Positions 7,399 to 16,663 are shown, numbered from the stretch's first letter. The stretch is DNA of 64,000 nucleotides from Pseudomonadota bacterium (GCA_021848545.1 JAJZUL010000004.1:1-64000), one strand, 5' to 3'. Translations and numbers: made by a program. The notes: generated by a model not told the origin, from the letters alone.

Positions 7399-8742
7399 AT
7401 GGGCATTCTGGTGCGTTGGCTCAAGAATCTGTTGCCCCAAGGGCTGTGGGGCCGTTCGCTGCTGATCATCATCACGCCGCTGGTGGTGGTGCAGGTGGTG
7501 TCGATCTACGTGTTTTATGCGCGCCATTGGGAATTGGTGTCGCGGAGTCTGGCCGGCGGTCTGGCCGGCGACGTCGCGGCGGTGATCGAAACCTTCAACG
7601 TCTTTCCCGGCACCGCCGACCGGTCCCGCATCATTGACATCGCCCAATCGCGGATGAGGATGGACGTCACCCTCTTTCACCACCGCACCATCGGCCGGAT
7701 TCGCGATCACGTACCCGACGGGATCATCGAATCCTCCCTGTACGAAGCGTTGAAGGGCCGGGTGCGGCGGCCGTTTCGGGTCAATTACCATTTCCGCCCG
7801 CGCCGGATCGCCATCTATGTCCAATTGCGGGACGGGCTGCTCCGGGTGGTGGTGCCGCGCGAGCGGCTGTTCAGCTACACCATCGCCCTGTTCCTGCTAT
7901 GGATGGGCGGGACGTCGATGCTGTTGATGGTCATCGCCACCCTGTTCATGCGCAATCAGGTCCGGTCGGTGAAACGTCTGGCGGCGGCGGCCGATCGTTT
8001 CGGTCGCGGCCTCGACGTTCCCAACTTCAAGCCCGAGGGCGCGACCGAGGTCCGTCAGGCCGCCCAGGCCTTCACCCTGATGCGCGAACGCATCCAACGC
8101 CAGATCCAGCAACGCACCGAGATGCTGGCCGGCGTGTCCCACGACCTCAGGACGCCGCTGACCCGCATGAAGCTGGAATTGGCGATGATGGACGGCGGCG
8201 ACGCCCATAAGGAACTGGCCGAGGACGTGGCCGAGATGGAGCGGATGATCGAGGGCTATCTCGCCTTCGCCCGCGGCGAGGGCAGCGAAAAGCCCCTGGC
8301 CGGCAATCTGTCCACTCTGGTCGAAACGGTGGTGGCCCGCTGCCGCCGCCAGGGCGGTCATATCGCCTTCGAGGCCGATGGCCCCATCGATATGGCCCTG
8401 CGTCCCCACGCCCTGGGTCGCGCCGTCGACAATCTGATCGGCAACGCCATGCGCTATGGCGGCCGGGTGCGGGTCCAGGTGCTCCGCCGTGGCGATATGG
8501 CGGAAATCATCGTCGACGATGACGGGCCGGGCATCCCGGCGGAACGTCGCGAAGACGTGTTCAAGGCCTTTACCCGCCTGGAAACGTCGCGCAATTCCCA
8601 AACCGGCGGGGTCGGCCTGGGGCTGACCATCGCCCGGGACGTGGTGCGCTCCCACGGCGGCGACATCCTGCTGGAGGATGCGCCGCAGGGCGGCCTGCGT
8701 GCCCGCATCCGCCTGCCGCTGGGGACGCGGGCGAGCCCTTGA
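7399..8742 (+). CDS. Sensor histidine kinase (EnvZ type)
   Basis: The 447-residue membrane kinase has transmembrane helices at about residues 18-40 and 158-182 flanking a periplasmic sensor of about 115 residues. A HAMP linker (about 184-235) follows, then the H-box LAGVSHDLRTPLTRMK with phospho-His248. The ATPase domain carries the N-box NLIGNAMRYGG, G1 DDDGPGIP and G2 GGVGLGLTIA. Gene order and domain type match EnvZ/OmpR-like systems, but the signal cannot be deduced from the sequence. Confidence 0.92.
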   Translation: MGILVRWLKNLLPQGLWGRSLLIIITPLVVVQVVSIYVFYARHWELVSRSLAGGLAGDVAAVIETFNVFPGTADRSRIIDIAQSRMRMDVTLFHHRTIGRIRDHVPDGIIESSLYEALKGRVRRPFRVNYHFRPRRIAIYVQLRDGLLRVVVPRERLFSYTIALFLLWMGGTSMLLMVIATLFMRNQVRSVKRLAAAADRFGRGLDVPNFKPEGATEVRQAAQAFTLMRERIQRQIQQRTEMLAGVSHDLRTPLTRMKLELAMMDGGDAHKELAEDVAEMERMIEGYLAFARGEGSEKPLAGNLSTLVETVVARCRRQGGHIAFEADGPIDMALRPHALGRAVDNLIGNAMRYGGRVRVQVLRRGDMAEIIVDDDGPGIPAERREDVFKAFTRLETSRNSQTGGVGLGLTIARDVVRSHGGDILLEDAPQGGLRARIRLPLGTRASP

Positions 8743-8754
8743 GGTGTCGTGCCG

Positions 8755-9477
8755 TCAATACATGTGCTGGCCGCCATTCACCGACAGGGTCGAGCCGGTG
8801 ATGAAATCGGCTTCGTCGGCCACCAGGAACAACACCGCTCGCGCGATGTCCTCGGCGCGGCCCAGACGGCCCACGGGAATGCGGGCGATGATCTTTTCCA
8901 GCACCGCCGGCGGCACCGCGCGGACCATGTCGGTATCCACATAGCCCGGCGCGATGGCGTTGACGGTGATGTTCTTGGCGGCGCCCTCCTGGGCCAAAGC
9001 CTTGGTGAAGCCGTGGATGCCCGATTTGGCGGCGGCGTAATTGACCTGGCCGTATTGCCCGGCCTGACCGTTGATCGACCCGATATTGACGATGCGTCCG
9101 AACCCCCGTTCGCGCATGGAATCGATGCACAGCCGGGCCATGTTGAAGCACGAGGTCAGATTGGTCTGGATCACCTCGTCCCACATCTGATGGGTCATGC
9201 GGTGCATGGTGGCGTCGCGGGTGATGCCGGCATTGTTGACCAGCACTTCGACGGGACCGTGTTCCGCCACCAGTTTCACCAGGGCGGCCTCGCACGATTC
9301 ATAGTCGGACACGTCCCATCGCACGGCCGGAATGCCGGTTTCCTCGGTGAAGCCGCGGGCGGCCTCGATATTGCCGTAATAATTGGCAACGACCCGATAG
9401 CCGGCCCCCATCAAGGCCGAGCAAATGGCACGGCCGATGCCGCGGGTACCCCCGGTAACAAGTGCTACGCGGCCCAT
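8755..9477 (-). CDS. phaB: Acetoacetyl-CoA reductase (NADPH)
   Basis: PhaB reduces acetoacetyl-CoA to (R)-3-hydroxybutyryl-CoA, the monomer for polyhydroxybutyrate. This 240-residue SDR has the cofactor motif VTGGTRGIG at the N terminus, NNAG, and the catalytic Ser-Tyr-Lys in NIGSINGQ and YAAAKSG. It ends in VNGGQHMY, typical of PhaB/FabG-like enzymes. The start at 9477 is preceded by GGAGGGAC at good spacing, better than the in-frame ATG at 9495. phaA lies 55 bases upstream in the same direction. Confidence 0.92.
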   Translation of the reverse strand: MGRVALVTGGTRGIGRAICSALMGAGYRVVANYYGNIEAARGFTEETGIPAVRWDVSDYESCEAALVKLVAEHGPVEVLVNNAGITRDATMHRMTHQMWDEVIQTNLTSCFNMARLCIDSMRERGFGRIVNIGSINGQAGQYGQVNYAAAKSGIHGFTKALAQEGAAKNITVNAIAPGYVDTDMVRAVPPAVLEKIIARIPVGRLGRAEDIARAVLFLVADEADFITGSTLSVNGGQHMY

Positions 9478-9532
9478 GGATTGTCCCTCCATCATTTAAA
9501 AAACAAGCCCCTGATCGCTGCCGGCGGAGCGA

Positions 9533-10705
9533 TTACCGTTCGACGCACATCGCGATCCCCATGCCGCCGCCGATGCACAAGGTGGCCAACCCCTTGCGGG
9601 ATTCGCGGCGAGCCATCTCGTGCAGCAAAGTCACCAATACCCGGCCGCCCGAGGCGCCGATGGGATGGCCAAGGGCGATGGCCCCGCCATTGACGTTGAC
9701 CCGCTCCTCGTCCCATCCCATCTCGCGGTTGACGGCGATGGCCTGAACGGCGAAGGCTTCGTTGGCCTCGATCAGATCGAGGTCGGCGACGTTCCATCCC
9801 GCTTTGTCCAAAGCCTTGCGCGAAGCGGGGATGGGGCCGGTGCCCATCAGTTTGGGATCGACGCCGGCGGTGGCCCAGGACGCGATGCGCGCCAGAGGGC
9901 GGACATGCCGCCGTTCCGCCTCCGCCGCGCTCATCAGCACCAGGGCGGCGGCGCCGTCATTGATGCCCGACGCGTTGCCGGCGGTCACCGTGCCGTCCTT
10001 GGCGAAGGCCGGCCGCAATTTGGCCAGGCTTTCGGCGGTGGTGCCGGCGCGGGGATATTCGTCGGTGTCGAACGAGCGGGTTTCCTTTTTCACCGTTACC
10101 GGCACCGGCACGATCTCGTCGGTGAAGCGTCCGGCCGTGATGGCGGCTTCGGCTTTCTGCTGGGAACGGGCGGCGAAGGCGTCCTGCGCCTCGCGGGTGA
10201 TGCCGTATTCGCGCGCCACGTTCTCGGCGGTGCAGCCCATATGGTAATCGTTGAACACGTCGGTCAGGCCGTCGACGATCATGGTGTCGGCCATTTCCAG
10301 CGGCCCCATCTTGATTCCGGGGCGCAGCAGGGCGGCATGGCGGGCATTGGTCATGCTTTCCTGACCGCCGGCCACGACGATGGACGCGTCGCCGGCCATG
10401 ATCGATTGCATCGCCATGGCCACGGCCCGTAGCCCCGATCCGCAAACCTGATTGATGGTGACCGCCGTCGTTTCCGGCGGCAGGCCGGCGAACAAGGCGG
10501 CCTGGCGGGCCGGGTTCATGCCTTGGCCGGCCACCAGCACCTGGCCCATGATCGCCTCGTTCACGTCGCCCGGCGCCACCCCCGCCCGTTCCAGGGCGGC
10601 GCGAATGGCGATTTCGCCCAGGCGGGCGCCGGAGAAGCCCGCCAGCGAACCGGCGAAAGTGCCGATGGGGGTCCGAACGGCGGCGGCGATCACGATATCG
10701 GTCAT
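9533..10705 (-). CDS. phaA: Acetyl-CoA acetyltransferase (beta-ketothiolase)
   Basis: PhaA condenses two acetyl-CoA to acetoacetyl-CoA, the first step to polyhydroxybutyrate. The 390-residue thiolase has the acyl-accepting Cys88 in NQVCGSGL, the catalytic His in [15 protein letters not shown] and the C-terminal proton-abstracting Cys in LCIGGGMG. It precedes phaB in transcription order and follows the PHA synthase-like gene, so precursor supply and polymerisation are encoded together. Confidence 0.95.
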   Translation of the reverse strand: MTDIVIAAAVRTPIGTFAGSLAGFSGARLGEIAIRAALERAGVAPGDVNEAIMGQVLVAGQGMNPARQAALFAGLPPETTAVTINQVCGSGLRAVAMAMQSIMAGDASIVVAGGQESMTNARHAALLRPGIKMGPLEMADTMIVDGLTDVFNDYHMGCTAENVAREYGITREAQDAFAARSQQKAEAAITAGRFTDEIVPVPVTVKKETRSFDTDEYPRAGTTAESLAKLRPAFAKDGTVTAGNASGINDGAAALVLMSAAEAERRHVRPLARIASWATAGVDPKLMGTGPIPASRKALDKAGWNVADLDLIEANEAFAVQAIAVNREMGWDEERVNVNGGAIALGHPIGASGGRVLVTLLHEMARRESRKGLATLCIGGGMGIAMCVER

Positions 10706-10800
10706 GGTATCCGTTCCTTGCTGCTGGACAATGGTACGGCGCCCCTACCCCTGTCTCATACTGTGCCCTTGGCGCCGCGTAAACCCGCCTGTGGGTCCGA

Positions 10801-12129
10801 TCATGCCTTTCCTCCGCGCCGACCCGCGCCGGTTGTCGTCTTGATCCATTTCGCCAGAGGCGTGTACAGCTCGGTTCCGGCGCGGGGGCGCAGCAGCATG
10901 CCGACATGGCCGCCCGCCGCCCGCCATACCGTCGCGCCGGGAATGGCGGCGGCCAGCGGCAGGGCCGAGTCCGGGGGCACGATGCGGTCGCGCCAGGGGA
11001 TCACGGCCAGGGTGGGCGTTTCGATCCTTTCCGGATCGACGGTCCGGCCGGCAATCCTCCAGGCGCCTTTCGCCGGGCTGTTGGCGCCGTACCAGCCCAG
11101 CAGGCATTCCCGCGCCACCGGCGTCGCCAGGGGGACGCTGTCATTGACCCAATCCTCCAGGGCGACGAAATCCCGCGCCACCGCCGGCGTCAGATCGGCG
11201 AAACCGGAAAATTTGCGGGCCGACAGGGTCGGGTCGATGGTCATGAACAAGGCGTTCAGCCAATCGGCGGGCATTTCGCCCAACTGTTCCGCCCCCGCCA
11301 CCAACCGTTCGGCGGTGGCGGTCTCGAATTTCCGTCCGTCCATGGCGGCGACGAAATCCCAGGGCGTGGCCAGCAGCGCCAAACCGGCGGTCAGATCGGG
11401 ACGGCGTTGGGCCAAGGCGGCGGCCAGCAGTCCGCCCATACAATAGCCCAGCAGCACCGGCCGCCGCCCGGTCAGCGCCGCCACTTTTTCCAAGGCGGGC
11501 TCCAGCCGGCGGGTCATGTAGTCGCTCAAGGTGAAGCGCCGTTCCGCCTCGCCCGGCGCATCCCAATCCAGCAGGAACGGCGCCACCCCGCGTCCGGCCA
11601 GGCCCCGCATCAGGCTGCGCTTCGGCGTCAGATCGAGCACATAGGCGCGGTTGACCAAAGACGGGATCGCCAGCACCGGCGCGCCGTCCGCGGGATTATT
11701 CATCGGGGCGCCGTCCGCGGGATTATTCATCGGGGCGCCGTCCGCGCCCGTGCGATAATCCAGCAGACGGCTCGTTCCGTCCCGCCACAGCACCGGCGGG
11801 GATGGCAGATCGCGAACATAGGGATGACGGCGATAGGCCGTGATGCCGGCCAGGAAACGATGATGGCGGGCCAGGGATTCCCGCGTCACCGCCTGGGTGA
11901 AATGCCCGAAAGCCTCAGGTCCGGCGGCGGCGAGCAGGTTTTCGAGGTTGGTCAGCTTTTCCGCCATCGGTGCCGGCAAGTGCCGCGACAGACGCTTCGA
12001 GGGCGGCAAGGCGCCGTTCAAGAACGGCAAGGCGGCGTTCGCCATCGCCAGACTCGCCAGATGAGCCGCCAGATGCAGGGGCAGGGGCCGCGGTCCCTGC
12101 CGATGCGGCGGCGGACGGCTTGGTGCCAT
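10801..12129 (-). CDS. PHA synthase-like alpha/beta hydrolase
   Basis: The protein carries the polyhydroxyalkanoate-synthase nucleophile box GYCMGG (Cys230 with this start), with Asp in IPWRDRIVPPDSA and His in AAGGHVGML completing a Cys-Asp-His triad. At 442 residues it lies between class III PhaC and the longer class I enzymes. Residues 130-147 are two copies of DGAPMNNPA encoded by a tandem DNA repeat. The start is uncertain. From 12129 the gene overlaps the upstream small gene by 215 bases in another frame, while ATG 11967 (residue 55) would nearly remove the overlap. The neighbouring phaA and phaB support a PHB role. Confidence 0.75.
   Translation of the reverse strand: MAPSRPPPHRQGPRPLPLHLAAHLASLAMANAALPFLNGALPPSKRLSRHLPAPMAEKLTNLENLLAAAGPEAFGHFTQAVTRESLARHHRFLAGITAYRRHPYVRDLPSPPVLWRDGTSRLLDYRTGADGAPMNNPADGAPMNNPADGAPVLAIPSLVNRAYVLDLTPKRSLMRGLAGRGVAPFLLDWDAPGEAERRFTLSDYMTRRLEPALEKVAALTGRRPVLLGYCMGGLLAAALAQRRPDLTAGLALLATPWDFVAAMDGRKFETATAERLVAGAEQLGEMPADWLNALFMTIDPTLSARKFSGFADLTPAVARDFVALEDWVNDSVPLATPVARECLLGWYGANSPAKGAWRIAGRTVDPERIETPTLAVIPWRDRIVPPDSALPLAAAIPGATVWRAAGGHVGMLLRPRAGTELYTPLAKWIKTTTGAGRRGGKA
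11678..11746. repeat. 27-bp tandem repeat within PHA synthase-like gene
   Basis: Two full units (11678-11704, 11705-11731) and a 15-base partial third (11732-11746) share the core GCGCCGTCCGCGGGATTATT. The 27-base period keeps the reading frame and encodes DGAPMNNPA repeats just ahead of the hydrolase core strand VLAIPSLVN. Such near-identical copies suggest recent slippage duplication. Confidence 0.85.
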
Positions 12130-12331
12130 GGCGTTCCCCGTTTCCTTCGTTTTTTTCAGCGGCCGCGGCGAAGGCGGCCATCATCGCCCGGCCGTTCTCG
12201 GCCATGGTCGCCAGTCCGCGACCGGTCATCTCGGCCAGCGCCGGGTCGGCCGCCAGGGCCGCCATCTGATCCTGCCAGAGGTCGAGATAAAGACGGGCCA
12301 GCGCCGCGAAATCAGTCTTCTCGGTAGACAT
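11915..12331 (-). CDS. Small coiled-coil protein next to PHA synthase-like gene (PhaE/PhaR- or phasin-like role possible)
   Basis: This is a 138-residue protein whose N-terminal half is helical (MSTEKTDFAALARLYLDLW, then QMAALAADPALAEM). A Ala/Gly/Ser/Pro linker, a heptad segment (RRLAVLERRLAALEASVAALAG) and a basic tail ending KPARRRRT follow. This resembles the accessory subunits or phasins that accompany short PHA synthases, but no named family is certain. ATG 12331 is preferred over 12367. Its 3' part overlaps the hydrolase reading frame by up to 215 bases. Confidence 0.6.
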   Translation of the reverse strand: MSTEKTDFAALARLYLDLWQDQMAALAADPALAEMTGRGLATMAENGRAMMAAFAAAAEKNEGNGERHGTKPSAAASAGTAAPAPASGGSSGESGDGERRLAVLERRLAALEASVAALAGTDGGKADQPRKPARRRRT

Positions 12332-12360
12332 CCGACGATCATAGCGGGGGTTGTCGGTCG

Positions 12361-12493
12361 GCCTCAAGCGCCGGCGCTCGCGCTTGGCTTATCCTCGCTC
12401 GGCTCGCGCTCGCTCCGGCGCGCTGGTCTTGGTGCTCCGCTCCGCTTCGGGGCGCATAGTCGTCGCTTACGCTCCTCCGGGTGCCGGTGGTCG
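12361..12493. repeat. Dispersed G+C-rich repeat, copy 2 (inverted relative to window start)
   Basis: This occupies most of the 186-base gap between the small PHA-associated gene and the ABC permease gene. Its reverse complement matches 86-193, sharing CGGCACCCGGAGGAGCGT, GACTATGCGC, GGATAAGCCAAGCGCGAGCG and CCGGCGCTTGAGGC. No terminator T-run or reading frame is apparent. Confidence 0.75.
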
Positions 12494-12517
12494 AAAGCGT
12501 GCGTGGGGGGCGGGGGG

Positions 12518-13333
12518 TTACGCCTTCAGCTTGTAGCCGGTGGCGAACATGCGCCAGGTCAGGGTGAGCAGGCCGAGATTGGCCACGGCCATCACCAGGA
12601 CTCCGACCCAGATCGGGCCGTCGGCATGGCCGGTGAAGCCGTAGCGGAAGCCGTCGATCATGTAGAAGAACGGATTGGCCAGGGCGATCACCCGGGCGAT
12701 ATGGGGCAGGCGGTCGATGGAATAGAACGTCCCCGACAGAAACGACAGGGGTGTGACCACGAAATTGGTCACCGCCGCCATATGGTCGAATTTGTCGGCC
12801 CAGATGCCCGCCACCATGCCCAGCAGTGACAGCATCAGCGATCCCATCACCGCGTGATAAAGGACGAAACCGGGATGGGCGACGGTCAGCGGCACGAACG
12901 TCCAGATGGTCACGGTGACCACCAGTCCGACCAGAACGCCGCGGGTGGTGCCGCCCAACGCCACCGCCAGACATTGTTCGGCCGCCGACAGGGGCGGCAT
13001 CAGCATATCGACGATGTTGCCCTGGACCTTGGAAATGATCAGCGAGGACGAGGTGTTGGCGAAGGCGTTCTGCATCATCGCCATCATCGCCAGACCGGGG
13101 GCGAGGAATTCCAGGAACGGCACGCCGCCCGCCTTTACCGATACCCGTCCCAGCGCCAGGGCGAACACCGCCATATACAGCAGGGTGGTGACCATGGGCG
13201 CCAGCACGGTCTGGAAATAAACCGCGAGAAAACGGCGGATTTCCTTCACATACAGGGTCCAGGCCCCCAGCCAGTTGACCGCGCCGTAGGTGCGGGGCGG
13301 TTGGGGCATGGGCAGGGCGTAATCGTCGCGCAT
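12518..13333 (-). CDS. ABC-2 type transporter permease
   Basis: This is a 271-residue ABC-2 family membrane subunit with about six hydrophobic segments and the family regions LAPGLAMMAMMQNAFANTSSS and SFLSGTFYSIDRLP followed by NPFFYMIDGFRYG. Such permeases export polysaccharides, lipids or drugs with a separate ATPase. No ATPase gene lies in the window, so the partner is encoded elsewhere. The start at 13333 was chosen because a longer in-frame extension would run into the divergent recX. Confidence 0.85.
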   Translation of the reverse strand: MRDDYALPMPQPPRTYGAVNWLGAWTLYVKEIRRFLAVYFQTVLAPMVTTLLYMAVFALALGRVSVKAGGVPFLEFLAPGLAMMAMMQNAFANTSSSLIISKVQGNIVDMLMPPLSAAEQCLAVALGGTTRGVLVGLVVTVTIWTFVPLTVAHPGFVLYHAVMGSLMLSLLGMVAGIWADKFDHMAAVTNFVVTPLSFLSGTFYSIDRLPHIARVIALANPFFYMIDGFRYGFTGHADGPIWVGVLVMAVANLGLLTLTWRMFATGYKLKA

Positions 13334-13384
13334 GGCTGCTCTCGTCGTTTGCCGGCCGCAGGTCCGCGACGTACAGTGGCGGGC

Positions 13385-13945
13385 ATGGTTCGCCGCGCGC
13401 CGCCCCGTTTGTCGCCGTCCTATTTCGAGAATGCAGCGTTGCATTACCTCGAACGCTTCGCCTCGTCCAGCGCCAATCTGCGTCGGGTGCTTTCGCGCAA
13501 GGCCCAGCGTTCCCTGGCCCATTGGGGCGGCGACGCCGACGAAGCCGCCGCCTGGATCGAGGCGCTGCTGGTCCGTTTCGCGCAATCGGGCCTGCTCGAT
13601 GACGGCGCCTATGCCCGTCAGCAGGCGTCCAGCCTGCATCGGGCGGGGCGCTCGGGACGGGCCATCGGCGCCCGTCTGGCGGCCAAGGGGGTGGACCGGG
13701 AAATCGCCGCCGCCGCTTTGGCCGAATTGGAGGCGGAAAGCGCCCCCGATATTTCCCCCGATCTCGCCGCCGCCGCCCGTCTGGCGCGCCGCCGTCGCCT
13801 GGGCCCGTACCGCGCCGCCGGCGAAAGAGGCGAAAACCGCGACCGCGATCTGGCGGTGCTGGCCCGGGCCGGATTCGATTACGCCACCGCCCGCACGGTG
13901 ATCGACGCCGCCGACGCCGACAGCGTCGAAGCGCTGGTCGGGTGA
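13385..13945 (+). CDS. recX: Regulatory protein RecX
   Basis: RecX binds RecA filaments and limits recombinase and co-protease activity. The 186-residue helical protein shows the three-helix repeats of the family, for example LHYLERFASSSANLRRVLSRKAQR, LLVRFAQSGLLDDGAYARQQA, and the C-terminal RDLAVLARAGFDYATARTVID. It stands alone, away from recA, and is divergent from the ABC permease with a 51-base shared gap. Its 3' end nearly meets the MscS gene. Confidence 0.85.
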   Translation: MVRRAPPRLSPSYFENAALHYLERFASSSANLRRVLSRKAQRSLAHWGGDADEAAAWIEALLVRFAQSGLLDDGAYARQQASSLHRAGRSGRAIGARLAAKGVDREIAAAALAELEAESAPDISPDLAAAARLARRRRLGPYRAAGERGENRDRDLAVLARAGFDYATARTVIDAADADSVEALVG

Positions 13946-13951
13946 TTCCCT

Positions 13952-16180
13952 TCAGCTCGTGGGCAGGGCCGATGCCTCGGCCTTGTCGGTCTTGCCCATC
14001 CAGATGGTGGTCTGGGGGAAGGGGATTTCGATGCCCTCGGCATCGAAACGCTTCTTCAAGATCCGGTTGTAGGCCCGTCCCACTTCCCATTGGTGAAGGG
14101 GTTTGGTCTTCAACCGCGCCCGGATCACCACCGATGAATTCCCGAAGCTGTTGACCCCCATCATTTCCAGCGGTTCCAGGATATACGCGCCATAGACGGG
14201 ATCGGCCTGCAATTCCGCGCCCAGTTCGGCCATCACTTTCATCACCCGGTCGACATCCTCGTCGTAGGCGATGCCCATGTCGAACACGGCATAGGCGAAA
14301 TCACGGTTCATATTGATGACGGTATGGACCTGGCTGAAGGGAATGGTGTGCAGATTGCCGCTGAGATCGCGCAACGCCATCACCCGGATCGAAATGGTTT
14401 CCACCACGCCGGAATGATTGTCCACCTGGACCACGTCGCCCACCGAGATGGTGTTCTCGAACAGCATGAAGGCGCCGGTGATGACGTCCTGAACCAGCTT
14501 CTGCGAGCCGAAACCGATGGCGATGCCGATCACCCCGGCGCCGGCCAGCAGCGGCGCGATATTGACCCCCAGTTCCGACAGAACGATCAGGGTCACCATC
14601 ACCACCATGGCCACCAGCAGGGCGCTGCGGGCCAGGGGCAGCAAGGTGCGGGCGCGGGCCGAGCGTTCCACCAACTGGCCGTCATGATCGGTTCCCGTCA
14701 GAAAGCGTTCGATCGCCCCCGACACCAGTTCCCAGACCACGACCGCGCCGATCACCACGGCGCCGATGCTGACCGTGGTCGCCAGCAGGTGCTGGCCCAT
14801 GTCCGAACCGATCCAGGCGAAACTTTCCACGCCCCAGGCGCGCAATACCGCCATGGCGGCGACGGCGGCGATGATGGTGCGCACCAGAATCTGGAGGGCG
14901 GGCAGATAGCGGTTGGCGCGCGCCTCCAGATGCGGCAGCCGGACGCCGTCCTCGCGATCGATGGCGAAGGCCCTGGCCAGCCCTCGGCGGGTCAGGCGAT
15001 CGCCCCAGTGGGCGACGGTCAGGACCAGCAGGGTCAAGGCGGTGGCGCGCAGCATGTAAGCGGCGCCGCCGGCGATGGGGATGGCCCAGACCAGATAGAT
15101 GGCGGCGATGTAAAGAATCGCCAAAAGGTGCCAGATGCTGGCCGCTTTGTCGGCCAGGGACGACCAATGGCTACCCAGGCGGCGGCCGATCCGGTCCAGC
15201 GCGGCGGCGACGGGACGGCGATTTTGCAGAATGAAGATGGCCGCGAGCAGGGCGACGAGCAGCCCCACCCCCTTGTCGATCACCTGGACCAGAACGCGCG
15301 GCGCGTGGGCCAGAGCCATGATTCCGACCAGCGCGCGACCCAGCAGAATGGTGCCGGCCAGCCGTCGGGTCCAGATCACCAGATATTCGGCGGTTTCGTC
15401 ATCCATCGGCACCAGACGCCGTTCGGGGGCGTCCGGGGAAACCAGGGCGTCGGCCACCACCAGGATGGCCCGGACCGCGGCCCAGGCGACGATCACCAGC
15501 AAGATCTCCCGCCGCAAAGGGGGGGCGACGGCGAAGGCCAGGGTGACGCCATAGGCGGCTCCCGCCAGGGCCAGCACGGGCACCAGACCGAACAGAGTCC
15601 TGGTCGCGGCCAGGGGCCATTTCGCCGCCGCCGGCGCGTCGGCCGCCGGGCGGGTGGCGGCCATGGTCCGGCGCAACGCCAGGGCGACCAGCTTTTCGGC
15701 CAACCATCCGGCCAGGGCGATGGCGGCCAATTGCAACAGCGCCCGTCCCCATAGTCGGCGCTGGTCGGGATGGGTCAGCAGGGTCGACGCCCAGGCAAGG
15801 GCGGCGGGGGTCTGGTCCAGGGTGGCGATGGCGGCGCTGACCCCGTCGCCGACGGCGCCGATCCGCTGCGACAGGGTTTCGAGAAAGCCGGCGCTTCTGG
15901 CCTTGGCCGCCGCCCGGTTGGCGGCGCTCAGGGTTTCCAGCTGGGCGATCAGCGCGGCCCGCGCCGTCTTGTTCTTCAGTGTCGCGATCAGGGCGCCGAC
16001 ATCGCCCGGTTTCGGCGCCGGCGGTTGCGCCGATTCGTGGGCGGCCGCCGCGGCCGCGACGGCCGGCGGAACCGGCGGGGCGGACCAGGCGGGATTGGCC
16101 AGCGTCGTGATCAGCAGGGCCGTGAACAACAAAACCGAAGTCACGAAACCTGTTGCCGGACGGTACGAAACTCGGATCAT
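13952..16180 (-). CDS. Large MscS-family mechanosensitive channel
   Basis: A 742-residue protein with an N-terminal signal sequence (VTSVLLFTALLITTLANPAWSA). It continues with a periplasmic helical region, multiple transmembrane helices and a C-terminal MscS core. The core pore helix and beta domain are seen in APLLAGAGVIGIAIGFGSQKLVQDVITG and FMLFENTISVGDVVQVDN, with a cytoplasmic alpha/beta tail. The size is that of the YbiO/MscK-like large channels that open on hypo-osmotic stress. The start at 16180 fits the signal peptide; upstream in-frame residues are uncharacteristic. Confidence 0.9.
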   Translation of the reverse strand: MIRVSYRPATGFVTSVLLFTALLITTLANPAWSAPPVPPAVAAAAAAHESAQPPAPKPGDVGALIATLKNKTARAALIAQLETLSAANRAAAKARSAGFLETLSQRIGAVGDGVSAAIATLDQTPAALAWASTLLTHPDQRRLWGRALLQLAAIALAGWLAEKLVALALRRTMAATRPAADAPAAAKWPLAATRTLFGLVPVLALAGAAYGVTLAFAVAPPLRREILLVIVAWAAVRAILVVADALVSPDAPERRLVPMDDETAEYLVIWTRRLAGTILLGRALVGIMALAHAPRVLVQVIDKGVGLLVALLAAIFILQNRRPVAAALDRIGRRLGSHWSSLADKAASIWHLLAILYIAAIYLVWAIPIAGGAAYMLRATALTLLVLTVAHWGDRLTRRGLARAFAIDREDGVRLPHLEARANRYLPALQILVRTIIAAVAAMAVLRAWGVESFAWIGSDMGQHLLATTVSIGAVVIGAVVVWELVSGAIERFLTGTDHDGQLVERSARARTLLPLARSALLVAMVVMVTLIVLSELGVNIAPLLAGAGVIGIAIGFGSQKLVQDVITGAFMLFENTISVGDVVQVDNHSGVVETISIRVMALRDLSGNLHTIPFSQVHTVINMNRDFAYAVFDMGIAYDEDVDRVMKVMAELGAELQADPVYGAYILEPLEMMGVNSFGNSSVVIRARLKTKPLHQWEVGRAYNRILKKRFDAEGIEIPFPQTTIWMGKTDKAEASALPTS

Positions 16181-16321
16181 CGCGGGCCTCGATTGCAATC
16201 GGCGGCTATGATGGTGGGCTCCGGTCTTTTCCGGACCCGCGTCTGTGGGTAAAGTCCCCGCCCAGCGGCGGCCCGACTTGAAGTCTTGACCGTCCCGGTG
16301 CGTCGAATCAAGGGTGAAGCC

Positions 16322-16663
16322 ATGACCGACCTTGTCATCTATCACAATCCCCGTTGCGGCAAGTCGCGGGATACATTGAAGATTTTGGAAGAGCGCGGTC
16401 TCAGCCCGGTCGTCGTCGAGTATCTGAAGGCACCGCCCTCCGCCGGGGAACTGACCCGCATTCTCGCCCTGCTGGGGATGAAACCGGCCCAGCTGCTGCG
16501 CAAGAAGGAAGCCGCCGCCGCCGGCATCGATCCGGCGATGGATGAGCCCGCTCTGATCCGCGCCATGGTCGCCAATCCCATCGTCATCGAACGACCGATC
16601 GTGGTGGCCGGCGACCGGGCGGCCGTGGGGCGGCCGCCCGTATCGGTGCTTGATATCCTATGA
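16322..16663 (+). CDS. ArsC-family protein (glutaredoxin-dependent arsenate reductase type)
   Basis: The 113-residue thioredoxin-fold protein has Cys12 in YHNPRCGKSR and the downstream ERPIVV segment of the ArsC/Spx/YffB superfamily. Family members reduce arsenate to arsenite with glutathione/glutaredoxin, but many chromosomal copies have unknown substrates. No arsenic efflux or ArsR gene is nearby, so an arsenic role is not proven. It stands between the divergent MscS gene and the glycosyltransferase genes. Confidence 0.85.
   Translation: MTDLVIYHNPRCGKSRDTLKILEERGLSPVVVEYLKAPPSAGELTRILALLGMKPAQLLRKKEAAAAGIDPAMDEPALIRAMVANPIVIERPIVVAGDRAAVGRPPVSVLDIL

Noticed and set aside
12518-13639. Longer start for the ABC permease gene
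   Set aside because: It would overlap the divergent recX coding region; the start at 13333 fits the family.
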